Positions 1-8,850 of a stretch of DNA of 47,998 nt are shown here, in pieces. This DNA comes from Akkermansiaceae bacterium. Its GTDB lineage: Bacteria > Verrucomicrobiota > Verrucomicrobiia > Verrucomicrobiales > Akkermansiaceae. Position 1 is the stretch's first letter; the number at the start of each line of letters is the position of its first letter. The notes under the pieces are model-generated. The model ran no database searches and was not told the origin of the DNA. It saw only the letters and a program-made list of their open reading frames with translations. A program made the position numbers and the translations under genes. The stretch lies in contig CANLKN010000017.1 of assembly GCA_947491475.1 (NCBI GenBank), positions 1-47,998 of the forward strand. Direction: 5' to 3'.

Positions 1-344
1 GTCGTCAGGCTTTGCTGCGGATCCAGCGTTGCCAAACGGCTCGCGAAAGTGTCATCCAGATAAACCGATCCATGCTGCTGGCCGGAACCGGCGATCATTT
101 CCACTTGGGTTAGATCCGCTGCCGCGCCCAAGCGGGTGAAGAGCAGGTCAAGCGCATCGAGCCACATGCGTGGATCCGCATGCACTTCGCCATCCGCAGC
201 GCCGGGAATGAAGCCGCTGGGTGCTTTGTAATGCGGCAGATCCGCGCCGAAATTGACGGAGCATTGGCCGGCTATTTTTCCCGAGGCGGGATCGATCAAA
301 ACGGCGGTGAGGGACTGGGTGGAGGAATCAATGCCGAGGAACAT
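1..344 (-). CDS. xylB: FGGY-family carbohydrate kinase, probable xylulokinase (5' part only)
   Basis: Reading the minus strand from the ATG at 344 gives an open frame that runs off the left edge, so only about 114 N-terminal residues are visible. It begins MFLGIDSSTQSLTAVLID, the ATPase-fold phosphate-binding start of FGGY sugar kinases. About 90 residues in it has GSGQQHGSVY, a sequence typical of the substrate side of D-xylulose kinases. These enzymes use ATP to phosphorylate D-xylulose in the cytoplasm, feeding the pentose phosphate pathway. The sugar specificity is inferred from this short stretch; another pentulose is possible. It follows the prepilin peptidase gene on the same strand after 64 bases, but the two have no obvious functional link. 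Confidence 0.8.
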   Translation of the reverse strand, partial: MFLGIDSSTQSLTAVLIDPASGKIAGQCSVNFGADLPHYKAPSGFIPGAADGEVHADPRMWLDALDLLFTRLGAAADLTQVEMIAGSGQQHGSVYLDDTFASRLATLDPQQSLT

Positions 345-408
345 GCGCGGAGTGTGTGGACCCGCGCCGGAGATTCCAAGCGCAAGATGCGGGCAGGAGA
401 TCTCTCTT

Positions 409-1545
409 TCATTGTCCCCACAACGGGCCGAGGAAATCGAGATACCATGCCCAAAGTTTCCAGCCGCCGAAGGCCCAGCTGAGCGCACCCATCGCCAGGA
501 ATGGTCCGAAGGGAAGTTGTTTGCCGAAACCAATGCGGCCGATGATCGCTGCGATGATCGCGAAGATCGATGCCGCAAAGAGCGAGAAGAAAACCCCGGT
601 CCAGCCGAAAAACGCGCCGATCATGCCTAACAAGTGAATGTCGCCCACGCCCATCGCCTCGCGCGGGATCACCACCGAACTGGCCCTGCCATCCAGCGAT
701 TTCATTTTAGCCAAGTGAATCACCGTGCCATCCGGTAGTTCGATTTCCTTCTCGCGAATGGTCAATTTGCCGCCGCCCACGGACTCGCCGTCCACCCGGA
801 TGTCGTTGCTTTCGATCAGCAGGCGGTCGGACTTGCGGGCGAACATGTCCCACCACGGCACCGCTTCGCCATCGATTACGAAACACATCGGATCCTGGTC
901 GCCCTCCGGTTCGCGCAGGTGCCATTCGACCGGTTTATCGAATCGCAGCGCCTTTTTGCCAAATGCCAGTTTCCCGAGCTGCACCACGCACCACAGGCCG
1001 ATGAAACCCGCGGCCCAGCCGATGGTTCCATGTTTCAAGCCGGACAACCAATCGCCCGCGGTGCCGGCCATCACAGGCAGTTGCGGCCACAGCGCGCAGG
1101 CCAGCAACCCGACCAGCGAGCCGGCCCAGGTGAGAGAGGTGGGAATGATGAGGTGCTCGGCGTCGATGAAGGTGATCGCCACCAATAGCGCGGCCATGAT
1201 CCACAGCGGGATCACCACCTGCGGCGGAAATGTCTGCCAGATGGCGGCGAACAACACGGCTGTTAGAAGTTCCACGCCGAAGTAGCGGAAGGCGATCGGC
1301 GCACCGCATTCGCGGCATTTTCCGCGCAGCCGCAGCCAGCTGACCAGCGGCAGGTTGAGCCACATGGGGATCGGATTTTTGCAGTGCGGGCAGAACGAGC
1401 GCTTCGGCTCGTTCACCGACATTCCGAGGGGCACGCGGTAAATCACCACGTTGAGGAAGGATCCGATGCAGGCACCGATCAGAAACGCGGGGATCAACCA
1501 GATCCAGTGGTCAAATGGTGGATAAAACAAAGCGCCGCCATTCAA
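409..1545 (-). CDS. pilD: Prepilin peptidase (type IV prepilin leader peptidase, A24 family)
   Basis: An integral inner-membrane aspartic protease that cleaves, and in many family members N-methylates, type IV pilin and type II secretion pseudopilin precursors. At 378 residues it shows the full family layout. The N-terminal membrane segment holds GACIGSFLNVVIYRVP. A cytoplasmic zinc-type loop has Cys52-x2-Cys55 and Cys77-x2-Cys80. The catalytic aspartates lie in FIDAEHLIIP (Asp128) and in the GxGD motif GVGDIHLLG (Asp302). A soluble insert of about 90 residues (roughly 200-295) separates the last membrane helices, which makes the protein longer than the usual 260-290 residues. The insert looks like a small beta-rich domain of unknown role. 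No pilin genes are adjacent. Confidence 0.93.
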   Translation of the reverse strand: MNGGALFYPPFDHWIWLIPAFLIGACIGSFLNVVIYRVPLGMSVNEPKRSFCPHCKNPIPMWLNLPLVSWLRLRGKCRECGAPIAFRYFGVELLTAVLFAAIWQTFPPQVVIPLWIMAALLVAITFIDAEHLIIPTSLTWAGSLVGLLACALWPQLPVMAGTAGDWLSGLKHGTIGWAAGFIGLWCVVQLGKLAFGKKALRFDKPVEWHLREPEGDQDPMCFVIDGEAVPWWDMFARKSDRLLIESNDIRVDGESVGGGKLTIREKEIELPDGTVIHLAKMKSLDGRASSVVIPREAMGVGDIHLLGMIGAFFGWTGVFFSLFAASIFAIIAAIIGRIGFGKQLPFGPFLAMGALSWAFGGWKLWAWYLDFLGPLWGQ

Positions 1546-1784
1546 TCCGGCAGGGTTGCGCTGCCAAGAACAAAGGACAATATGATTTTTTTGTCATCCA
1601 CAGAGCGGTCGGGCCATGCGGGGGCGCGTTCGCCGACCGGGAGCATCCGGCTTTATCCGGCTTGCCATGGCGGACCACCAGCGTGCGGATGGCGGGCTCG
1701 CAGTCGCCGTGGTTGAAGAGAGGACATCTTAGCCGGAAAGTGAGCATCTCATTTTCTTAGCCTTGCTGGGCCTGGAATCTGGGA
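1546..1784. other. Intergenic gap, no gene recognised
   Basis: These 239 bases lie between two minus-strand genes. The only open frame (78 codons, minus) has no domain-like sequence and overlaps the prepilin peptidase start, so I do not call it. A short direct repeat (CCGGCTTTATCCGGCTT) is present at about 1648-1664. Confidence 0.5.
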
Positions 1785-2264
1785 TCAAAGGCGCGGGTCG
1801 CGCCTCCATCGCCTGACTTTGAAGGTGGCGTGGGTTTCCAGCAGTTCGGATTGCGGAAAATCCTTTTCGAACTCAGGGAAGTGCGTGTCTCCATCATGCG
1901 CGGCGAACACATGGCTAACCAGAATCTCGTCGATCATCGGCAGGAACGCAGCGTAAATTTCCGAGCCGCCAATGATGAATACCCGGCCTTCGAGGTCCGG
2001 CAGCGATGACAGATCCTCCGGCCGGTGAATTACTTCTACGCCCGGTGCCGACCACGCGGTTTCACGGGTGAGCACGATGTTGCGGCGCTTCGGCAGAGGG
2101 CGACCGATTGATTCGTAGGTCTTGCGTCCCATCACCACCGGGTGGCTGGATGTCGTGCGTTTGAAAAATGCCATGTCCTCCGGCAGGTGCCATGGCAGGC
2201 TGCCATCTCGGCCGATAACCCGGTCGGCGGTCATGGCAACGATGGCAGTAAGTTGTGGTTTCAA
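1785..2264 (-). CDS. folA: Dihydrofolate reductase
   Basis: Reduces dihydrofolate to tetrahydrofolate with NADPH. The sequence has the classic type I features: AIVAMTADRVIGRDGSLPWH at the N-terminus, the active-site acid in LPEDMAFFK (Asp30), VVMGRKTYESIGRPLP, and the NADPH-binding VFIIGGSEIYAAFLP. I chose a TTG start at 2264, giving MKPQLTAIV and 159 residues, the same length as the E. coli enzyme. The only upstream ATG in frame (2336) would add 24 residues unlike any DHFR and would run into the promoter region of the divergent metallohydrolase gene. Met11 (ATG) would remove the first strand. No Shine-Dalgarno sequence decides the start. No thymidylate synthase gene is adjacent. Confidence 0.93.
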   Translation of the reverse strand: MKPQLTAIVAMTADRVIGRDGSLPWHLPEDMAFFKRTTSSHPVVMGRKTYESIGRPLPKRRNIVLTRETAWSAPGVEVIHRPEDLSSLPDLEGRVFIIGGSEIYAAFLPMIDEILVSHVFAAHDGDTHFPEFEKDFPQSELLETHATFKVRRWRRDPRL

Positions 2265-2463
2265 AATTCTTGCGGATGCGGGTTGGCAGCAAAGTCCGTG
2301 GAATCCCGCATCTTGGCAAGGCGTAAGCGGGCACAAGCAAAACTGCCTATTCCACCCATCCCAATGGACGTCTCGACGTGGCCGGAATCAGTGGCCAATT
2401 TTTTCTCAACCTTCGCGGCTCTTACATTGCGATGCGCTGGTAAAGGGTGTTCATTGCGCAGAC

Positions 2464-5400
2464 ATGTCCCGCATATTTCCACGCTTCCTGGTTTGCCTGA
2501 TGATGGCCGCTGCGGCTTCGCAGGCAAACACCGCACCGCCACTCATCAAGCTGGGCATCTCCGATGAAGGCCAAATCAATGCCAGTGAAGGCGGCGCGGT
2601 GCGCGAACTCGTCCAAGGTGAATGGCGGGATTTCCACATCACCATCGACAACCCTGACGGCGTTGCATCCGCGCTTGTCATCGAGAGCGCACAACTGCAG
2701 CCGGCACCACCCGCCACGCCGGAGCGCGACCAATGGCTGCGTCTCGAACTCATCCCTGCCGGGCCGCTCAGCGGCGAGAAACACGAAACCCGCAAGCTGC
2801 GTTTGTGGTCCGATCACTCCGGTGTTCGCTCCGCCGTGCTGAAGTTCGCCGCTGGTCCGGATTCAACAGCCGGCAGCGACTTGCTGCTCAATTTCAAGAT
2901 CAAGTCGGCAAATCTCGACAAGGACGCTGCCCGCCGCGAGGCGCTCGATTGGTTCCGGCTATTCACCCGCCTTCCCTATGAGGCACCCTGCGAGCTGCAA
3001 GCCGAGATGCTCGATCTCTGTTTCGAGGTATATACCCGCTGGATCGTCATGCCCGAGCCGGATCCTGACATGACGCGCGTCTGGCTGGAAAAACTACGCG
3101 ATCTCGGCAGCCGCACCCGCGAGACATTCGGTGCCACCCGCATCGAGTGGCGAGGCGATGGGCTCGCGGTCATCGATGATCAACCGGTCGTCCTAACAGT
3201 CGGTCTCAAGCGCGCCGTCTTGTTAGAGATCGCCAATCGCTCCGAGGAAGCGCTGATGCTGGTGCCGCTCTGGTCCGGCTACAAGGGGATGCTAGCCGAG
3301 GCGGTCGAGCTGCGACCCGGCGAGTCGCGCCTCACATGGGCCTCGATCCAGATTGATAATCCGGCAAGCGCCGAGGCTACGCTCACGCTCGTCCGCCAGA
3401 ATGTTGCCCCGGAAGTTCGCCGCGAGCTGCGGATACCGCTGCGCATGCAAGAACCCGCCGTGTTGAAAGGCCGGATTCTGGAATCCGCGGCCGGCGCACC
3501 GTTTCCCGGCCGCGTTCTCGTCCGCGGTGGCGATGGCGTGCTGCGCCATGGCAAGGCTTTTGCCGATAACCCTACGCTCAGCGAAAAGCCGCACGTGCCA
3601 TTGATGTATTCGGGTCACCCGACCAACATCAAACTGCCATTCTTCTACAGCGATGGCAGTTTCGAGATCGCCATTGCCCCGGGCCCGGTAAAAGTGACGC
3701 TCGAACGTGGTTTTGAGCATTCACTGGTTTCTGAAAAGCTCGATCTCAAGCCTGGAGAAACCCGCGAGATCACCCTCGAGTCCGGTCGTTTCATCGACAT
3801 GAAATCGCTCGGCTGGATCAGCGGCGACACCCACATCCACTGGGCCAAGAACTGGTGGAGCGAGGACGAGGACATCCAGTTGCTTAAAATGGTGCAGCGC
3901 GCCGAGGACATCCGCGTCGTCAACAATCTCACACTCAAACACCACACCACCGACCAGAATTTCATCGCCCCCACCCAATACCCGATGGGGCCCATCCCCG
4001 GCTTGTGCGATGACGATTACCATGCGGAGATGGCGCAGGAATATCGCAACGAGGAGTTTTACGGACATATCATTTTACTCAACATCAAGCGCCTGATCCA
4101 ACCGATCAGCACCGGCTTCATGGGAGGGCCTCCGTTCTGGGACTGGCCGCACAACGTGCCCGCCATCCTCGAAGCCCGCGCCCAGGGCGGCATCTCCATC
4201 GAGGCGCACGGACTCGGCCGCAACAACGATGTGCCCGTCAACGTGGCCCAGCGCCTCAGCGACTCGCTCGACCAACTCGAACCGCACGATTACTACCGTT
4301 TTCTCGATTGCGGCTTCCGCGTGCCGCTCAGCAATGGCAGCGATCACCCGGCGCGTGTGGCCGGCGTATGCCGCGTTTATGTGAAAACCGAAACGCCCTT
4401 CAGCTACGAGCGCTGGATCGAAGGGTTCCGCAAAAACAGCACCTTCACCACCAGCGGGCCGCTGCTTTTCCTCACGGTGAACGGCCAGGACATTGGCAGC
4501 GTGCTTGATGTGAAACCGGGCACGCCGCTGCGCATCAAGGCCCGCGCCGTCTCGCGCAACCCGCTCGGCGTGTTCGAAATCATCTCTAACAACCGCACGC
4601 TCGCCGTGCGCAAAACCCAGGAACGTCAGGCGGAAATCGAGATTGATCACATCGCGGGCGAACCGCTGTGGGTGGTCGCCCGCGCCTCGCGATCGGACAG
4701 CTTCAACGCACTCAACGGCCCGGACATCGCCCACACCAGCGCTATCTATGTGGATGTCGATGGCAAGGCGCGCTTCAACCGCGACGCCGCCCAGGAATGG
4801 ATCAACCGGATGGAGATCCACGCGCAGGATATGGAAAAAAATGGTCGTTTCCCCACCGATGAAAACCGCGCCGAAGCCGTCGGCCACGTCCGCGCCGGCA
4901 TCGAGGTCTATCAGAAACTCATCAAGGCCCATGCGGACCCGAGCACCAGCGGGCTGTCAAAGGATGGCCTCACTCCGGTGCGTGGCCGCATCATCGATGC
5001 CGATGGCGGCCAGCCGCTGCCCGCGCGCATCTACATCCGCGGCGATGATGGCGCATGGCACTACCCTCAAAGCGAGGGTGGCCGCTCGGTGACCTATCAG
5101 AAAACCAGTTGGCACGATCCGCTCAGCGAGGAACACCACAGCACCCTCTGCGCCAAACCTTGGAGCGCGCTACTACCGCCGGGATATTATACCATCACCG
5201 TGGAGCGTGGCCCGGAATGGACACCCTTGGAACGCCGCATCGAAGTGGGGGATGCTCCGCTTGACATCGAACTGCCCCTCTCGCGCTGGATTCACATGGC
5301 CGCCGATGGTTGGTTCAGTGGCGACACACACGTCCACCGCACGCTCGACGAGCTGCCGAATGTGATGCTGGCCGAGGATCTCAACGTCGCGTTCCCTCTC

Positions 5401-6456
5401 ACCTACTGGGGAAAAAACGCCGGCGAGGCCCCGCCGTGCTGCGATCCGGATGATGATCCCGAGAAACCCGCGGAACTGATCCAAGTGGATGAAAACCACG
5501 TCATCTGGCCGCGCAATACCGAGTGGGAAATCTTCAGCGTCGATGGTCACGACCACACCCTCGGCGCGGTCTTCGCGCTCGGTCACCGCACACCCATCGC
5601 CGAAGGCGCGCCGCCGCTGCGCGAGGTCGTGGAGGAGGCGCGCGCCCAAGGTGCCATTTTCGACATGGACAAGCCCGACTGGCCTTGGGCGCTCGCGCTG
5701 CCGCCAATCATGGACATCGATCTCTACGAGCTGGCAAACAACCACATGTGGCGCACCCGGTTCGCGATCAACAAATGGTTCACGCCCGCTCCGGAGTGGA
5801 TGCTGCCGAACGCCACCCACCAGGGTGGCGAGCGCGATTGGATCGAATACACCCATCAATGTTACTGGGCAGTGCTCAACTGCGGCCGTCGCCTGCAACC
5901 GACCGCCGGCACGGCCAGCGGCGTGCATCCCGTGCCGCTTGGCTTCAGCCGCGTCTATGTCCAATGCCCGGACGGCTTCACATATGATAACTGGCGCAAG
6001 GGCCTGGAAAGCGGCCGCAGCTTCGTGACCACCGGACCGATGTGTGTGGTGGACGTGGTCCGCGATGGATCGAAGGCCCGCTTCAAAGCCCGCATCCGCA
6101 GCAGCCAGGCCGCATGCAGCGCCGAAATCATCGTCAATGGACGCATTTCTGAAACCATCGCCATCGAGTCGGCGGACTCACTTATCGAGCGTGACATCCC
6201 ACTGGACGGCACCACCTGGATTGCCTTGAGAGTCTGGGAACCCCGTTCCGATGAGCGTATCCGCTTCGCCCACAGCGCGCCCGTTTGGTTCGACGATCCT
6301 CAAAAACCGCTGCGCCCGCGCCCCGAACAAGCAGCGTTCCTCATCAAGCGCGTGGAGGATGAAATCGAGCGCAGCCGGGACAAGCTGCCACCGGAAGCCA
6401 TCGCCGAATACGAGGCCGCGCTCGCCGCATGGCGCAGCTTCGCCAGCGACCCGTGA
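2464..6456 (+). CDS. Secreted double-module CehA/McbA-family metallohydrolase
   Basis: A 1330-residue exported protein. The ATG at 2464 is chosen because it opens a signal peptide (MSRIFPRFLVCLMMAAAASQA); the same frame is open further upstream but is antisense to DHFR there. After an N-terminal beta-rich region there are two similar units. Each has a carboxypeptidase-regulatory-like strand region (RGRIIDADGGQPLPARIYI at about 839 in the second) followed by a PHP-type metallohydrolase domain. Metal-binding motifs are SGDTHIHW near 455 and SGDTHVHR near 952. SNGSDHPARVAG near 621 and TFTTSGP near 659 complete the first domain; SFVTTGPM near 1187 closes the second. Characterised relatives (CehA, McbA) hydrolyse ester or amide bonds of aryl substrates. 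The natural substrate here is unknown. The second module has a less conventional middle (FDMDKPDWPW), so it may be altered or inactive. Confidence 0.82.
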   Translation: MSRIFPRFLVCLMMAAAASQANTAPPLIKLGISDEGQINASEGGAVRELVQGEWRDFHITIDNPDGVASALVIESAQLQPAPPATPERDQWLRLELIPAGPLSGEKHETRKLRLWSDHSGVRSAVLKFAAGPDSTAGSDLLLNFKIKSANLDKDAARREALDWFRLFTRLPYEAPCELQAEMLDLCFEVYTRWIVMPEPDPDMTRVWLEKLRDLGSRTRETFGATRIEWRGDGLAVIDDQPVVLTVGLKRAVLLEIANRSEEALMLVPLWSGYKGMLAEAVELRPGESRLTWASIQIDNPASAEATLTLVRQNVAPEVRRELRIPLRMQEPAVLKGRILESAAGAPFPGRVLVRGGDGVLRHGKAFADNPTLSEKPHVPLMYSGHPTNIKLPFFYSDGSFEIAIAPGPVKVTLERGFEHSLVSEKLDLKPGETREITLESGRFIDMKSLGWISGDTHIHWAKNWWSEDEDIQLLKMVQRAEDIRVVNNLTLKHHTTDQNFIAPTQYPMGPIPGLCDDDYHAEMAQEYRNEEFYGHIILLNIKRLIQPISTGFMGGPPFWDWPHNVPAILEARAQGGISIEAHGLGRNNDVPVNVAQRLSDSLDQLEPHDYYRFLDCGFRVPLSNGSDHPARVAGVCRVYVKTETPFSYERWIEGFRKNSTFTTSGPLLFLTVNGQDIGSVLDVKPGTPLRIKARAVSRNPLGVFEIISNNRTLAVRKTQERQAEIEIDHIAGEPLWVVARASRSDSFNALNGPDIAHTSAIYVDVDGKARFNRDAAQEWINRMEIHAQDMEKNGRFPTDENRAEAVGHVRAGIEVYQKLIKAHADPSTSGLSKDGLTPVRGRIIDADGGQPLPARIYIRGDDGAWHYPQSEGGRSVTYQKTSWHDPLSEEHHSTLCAKPWSALLPPGYYTITVERGPEWTPLERRIEVGDAPLDIELPLSRWIHMAADGWFSGDTHVHRTLDELPNVMLAEDLNVAFPLTYWGKNAGEAPPCCDPDDDPEKPAELIQVDENHVIWPRNTEWEIFSVDGHDHTLGAVFALGHRTPIAEGAPPLREVVEEARAQGAIFDMDKPDWPWALALPPIMDIDLYELANNHMWRTRFAINKWFTPAPEWMLPNATHQGGERDWIEYTHQCYWAVLNCGRRLQPTAGTASGVHPVPLGFSRVYVQCPDGFTYDNWRKGLESGRSFVTTGPMCVVDVVRDGSKARFKARIRSSQAACSAEIIVNGRISETIAIESADSLIERDIPLDGTTWIALRVWEPRSDERIRFAHSAPVWFDDPQKPLRPRPEQAAFLIKRVEDEIERSRDKLPPEAIAEYEAALAAWRSFASDP

Positions 6457-6521
6457 GACACGATGTCTGCCGGACACTTGAAAAAAAGCGATTTTCACCC
6501 AAAAAAAATCTTCCAGCAGTC

Positions 6522-6550
6522 TTGACAAGCTGGGGCGCTCTCCAAAACAT
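6522..6550 (+). promoter_or_regulatory. Predicted sigma-70 promoter of the HU-like gene
   Basis: A perfect TTGACA at 6522-6527 is followed after 17 bases by AAACAT (6545-6550), a weak -10. A/T-rich tracts upstream (6480-6510) could act as an UP element. Transcription would start near 6557, right at the ATG (6558), so the mRNA would have almost no leader. Confidence 0.5.
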
Positions 6551-6557
6551 CCTGCCC

Positions 6558-6890
6558 ATGGCTACCAAGAAAACCGCCCCCGTTAAAGAGCGTCTCTCGA
6601 AGACGCAGATCGTTGATCAAATCGCAGGAGAAACCGAACTAAGCCGCAAGCAAGTTGTTGCTGTGCTCGACAGCCTCACCGGTGTGATCGAAGCGCACGT
6701 CAAAAAGAATGCAGTTGGTGAGTTCGTCCTTCCCGGACTTCTCAAGATCGCCACTGTCCGCAAGCCCGCTGTGAAGGCTCGCAAAGGCATCAATCCTTTC
6801 ACCAAGGAAGAAGTGACCTTCAAGGCCAAGCCCGCCACCACGGTGGTCAAGGTCCGTCCGCTCAAGAAGCTCAAGGACATGGCTCTCTAA
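6558..6890 (+). CDS. HU/IHF-family DNA-binding protein
   Basis: A small basic nucleoid protein of 110 residues. After a short lysine-rich leader (MATKKTAPVKERLSKTQIVD) comes an HU-like fold: helix pair IAGETELSRKQVVAVLDSL, then GEFVLPGLLKIATVRKPAVK, and an arm and C-terminal strand region (RKGINPFTKEEVTFKAKPAT). This matches the HU family, whose members bend DNA as dimers; the extended arm is diverged from E. coli HU. The start at 6558 is the first ATG and gives a normal N-terminus; the open frame upstream overlaps the preceding gene. No Shine-Dalgarno sequence is present, in line with a leaderless transcript. It stands alone, followed by two terminator hairpins. Confidence 0.9.
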   Translation: MATKKTAPVKERLSKTQIVDQIAGETELSRKQVVAVLDSLTGVIEAHVKKNAVGEFVLPGLLKIATVRKPAVKARKGINPFTKEEVTFKAKPATTVVKVRPLKKLKDMAL

Positions 6891-6908
6891 GATGGGATCA
6901 TTGTTAAG

Positions 6909-6940
6909 GCGGGCCGCGCGAAAGCGCGGCCCGCTTGTTT
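6909..6940 (+). terminator. Strong intrinsic terminator after the HU-like gene
   Basis: A perfect 11-bp GC stem (6909-6919 with 6924-6934) is closed by a GAAA tetraloop and followed by TTGTTTT. Confidence 0.9.
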
Positions 6941-6953
6941 TCAAACCAATACA

Positions 6954-6977
6954 CGCCCGCACTGCGGGCGTTTTTTT
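6954..6977 (+). terminator. Second intrinsic terminator in tandem
   Basis: The 7-bp stem CGCCCGC (6954-6960) pairs with GCGGGCG (6964-6970) around the loop ACT, followed by seven T residues (6971-6977). It directly backs up the first hairpin. Confidence 0.9.
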
Positions 6978-7013
6978 GTGATCGGCTGATATATCTTTTT
7001 TTTTGTTCCGGGT

Positions 7014-7595
7014 ATGATTCTCGCATTTCATAAACCCTATGGTGTGCTCTGCCAGTTCACTCCCGATCAAACGGGCCAGCGCACGCTGGCGGAGTTCGGT
7101 TTTCCAGCGGGTGTTTATCCTTTGGGACGGCTCGACATGGACTCCGAGGGCCTCCTGCTGCTAAGCGACGAACCGGGACTGAACAGCCGTTTGTTGGATC
7201 CGGCCATGGCGCATCCCCGGACCTATTGGGTGCAGGTGGAAGGCTTGCCGGCCCCCCATGCAATTGATCGGCTTGCCCGCGGCGGTTTGGTCATCCAAGG
7301 ACATCGCGCACGGCCATGCCACGCGCGGTTATTGGAACCCGCGCCGGACTTTCCACCACGCGAGCCGCCGGTGCGCTTCCGCAAACACATCCCCACATCA
7401 TGGCTGGAGATGGAACTCACCGAAGGCAAAAACCGCCAGGTCCGCCGCATGACCGCGGCGGTGGACCATCCCACGCTGCGCTTGATGCGCGTCGCGATCG
7501 GTGGCTTCCGGGCACCGGAACTTGCGCCCGGCCGATGGCGCGAGTTGTCCACTGCGGATATGGCCGTAGTGATGGCCGGCGGCGTCAGCCGCTGA
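7014..7595 (+). CDS. rluE: 23S rRNA pseudouridine synthase, RluE type (RsuA family)
   Basis: Isomerises a uridine in rRNA to pseudouridine. At 193 residues it lacks an N-terminal S4 domain, as RluE does. It starts directly with MILAFHKPYGVLCQF. The catalytic motif GRLDMDSEGLLLL places the nucleophilic aspartate at residue 41. Near the C-terminus are PPVRFRKHIPTSWLEMEL and TEGKNRQVRRMTAAV, which fit the RluE subgroup (position 2457 in E. coli 23S rRNA) better than RluB or RsuA. The exact target in this organism is inferred. The gene sits behind the HU terminators and converges on the aldo/keto reductase gene, with a palindromic repeat between them. Confidence 0.9.
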   Translation: MILAFHKPYGVLCQFTPDQTGQRTLAEFGFPAGVYPLGRLDMDSEGLLLLSDEPGLNSRLLDPAMAHPRTYWVQVEGLPAPHAIDRLARGGLVIQGHRARPCHARLLEPAPDFPPREPPVRFRKHIPTSWLEMELTEGKNRQVRRMTAAVDHPTLRLMRVAIGGFRAPELAPGRWRELSTADMAVVMAGGVSR

Positions 7596-7628
7596 AACAC
7601 ATGGATAGATATTGTGAATGGTTGGTAT

Positions 7629-7654
7629 GGCGGCTGGCGAGACGCCCGCGCCAC
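7629..7654. repeat. REP-like palindromic element (copy 1)
   Basis: GGCGGCTGGCGAGACGCCCG followed by CGCCACG matches, with few changes, the elements at 31191-31217 and 31309-31335. It lies between two convergent genes, a usual site for REP elements. Confidence 0.65.
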
Positions 7655-7684
7655 GGTTTGCTATCCAAATGCATGGTTTTACGG

Positions 7685-8686
7685 TTAAGAGTCCGTCGCC
7701 TGGCTGGCCATTACGGCATCAATGGCCTCGACCAATCCCTGATCCAGCTCCAAGCCATTGACGGAGTCCAGCGTGTCATCGAGCTGTGCCACATTGCGGG
7801 CACCGATCAACGATGAGGTGATGGCTTGTTTGCGCAGTGTCCAGCGGATGGCCAGGTGATGGAGCGGCATGCCGTGCGCGGTGGCCAGATCGCTGAGAGT
7901 GCGGATTTGTTCTTGCCTTGCTTCGACCTGTTCAGGCCGCAGGAAACCGTGGGGTAGGGCGGCCCGTGTTCCTGAGGGAATGCCATTGAGGTATTTCGGA
8001 GTGAGCATTCCTTGGGCCAACGGACTGAAACCAATGCAACCGATGCCTTCCTCTTCCAGCCATTTCAGGGTGCCGTCCTTTTCCACATCACGCTGGAAGA
8101 TGGAATATGGAGGCTGATAGATCAGACAACGGATGCCCATGTCACGCAGGATTTTCACCGCCTTCTTGAGCCGCTTGAGCGGGTATTTAGAGAGACCCGC
8201 ATAGAGCGCCTTGCCGCTGTGCACCGCAGTGGCAAGTGCGGACATGGTTTCCTCAAGTCGTGTCTCGGAATCAGAGCAGTGAGAATAGAAGATATCGACA
8301 TAACTAAGGCGCAGGCGCTTGAGTGATTGGTCGAGCGATGCAAGCAGGTGCTTGCGGGAACCGTTCATGCCATAGGGGCCGCTCCACATCTCGTGGCCGG
8401 CCTTGGTCGAGATCACCAACTCGTCCCGGTGACAAATGAAGTCGCTGACCAAAACGCGGCCGGCAATTTCCTCGGCCGAGCCTGGCGGCGGACCGTAGTT
8501 GTTGGCAAAATCGAAATGGGTGACGCCGCAATCGAAAGCGCGGCGCATCATCCGGCGGCCTTCTTCGAAATCATCGACGGCTCCGAAGTTGTGCCAAAAT
8601 CCGAGTGAAATGGCGGGCAGCAGCAGGCCGGAATCGCCGCAACGCCGGTAGGGCATGCGGCCGTCGTATCGCGCGGTGTCAAACAT
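7685..8686 (-). CDS. gpr: Aldo/keto reductase, L-glyceraldehyde-3-phosphate reductase type
   Basis: A cytoplasmic NADPH-dependent oxidoreductase of 333 residues. It aligns from memory along its length with E. coli YghZ (Gpr), which reduces L-glyceraldehyde 3-phosphate and methylglyoxal. Shared stretches include GFWHNFGAVDD, THFDFANNYGPPPGSAEE, ISTKAGHEMWSGPYG, LLASLDQSLKRLRLSYVDIF and GFSPLAQGMLTPKYLNGIP. The AKR tetrad is visible: Asp and Tyr in FDFANNYG, Lys in ISTKAG and His in FYSHC. I chose the ATG at 8686 (MFDTARYDGRMPYRRCG), which matches the YghZ N-terminus; an in-frame start at 8749 adds 21 residues without homology. The gene is divergent from the MFS transporter. Confidence 0.9.
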   Translation of the reverse strand: MFDTARYDGRMPYRRCGDSGLLLPAISLGFWHNFGAVDDFEEGRRMMRRAFDCGVTHFDFANNYGPPPGSAEEIAGRVLVSDFICHRDELVISTKAGHEMWSGPYGMNGSRKHLLASLDQSLKRLRLSYVDIFYSHCSDSETRLEETMSALATAVHSGKALYAGLSKYPLKRLKKAVKILRDMGIRCLIYQPPYSIFQRDVEKDGTLKWLEEEGIGCIGFSPLAQGMLTPKYLNGIPSGTRAALPHGFLRPEQVEARQEQIRTLSDLATAHGMPLHHLAIRWTLRKQAITSSLIGARNVAQLDDTLDSVNGLELDQGLVEAIDAVMASQATDS

Positions 8687-8850
8687 GGCGACAAGGTGGC
8701 CGCGGGCCAGCCCAATGCCAAGCATCAAGAACAGCGCTTCGTAATCCACAACGCGACATCTTGTTTTGTGGCTGCGCTACAAAACCGGAATCGATCGGAT
8801 TTTGACGACAAGTCCGGGCTCTCTGCGGATGCTCCATTGCAACAAGATCC

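Noticed and set aside
1511-1747. Small minus-strand open frame (78 codons)
   Set aside because: Overlaps the prepilin peptidase start and has no family-like sequence.
2122-2463. N-terminal extension of the metallohydrolase frame
   Set aside because: It is antisense to DHFR, and a clear signal peptide starts at 2464.
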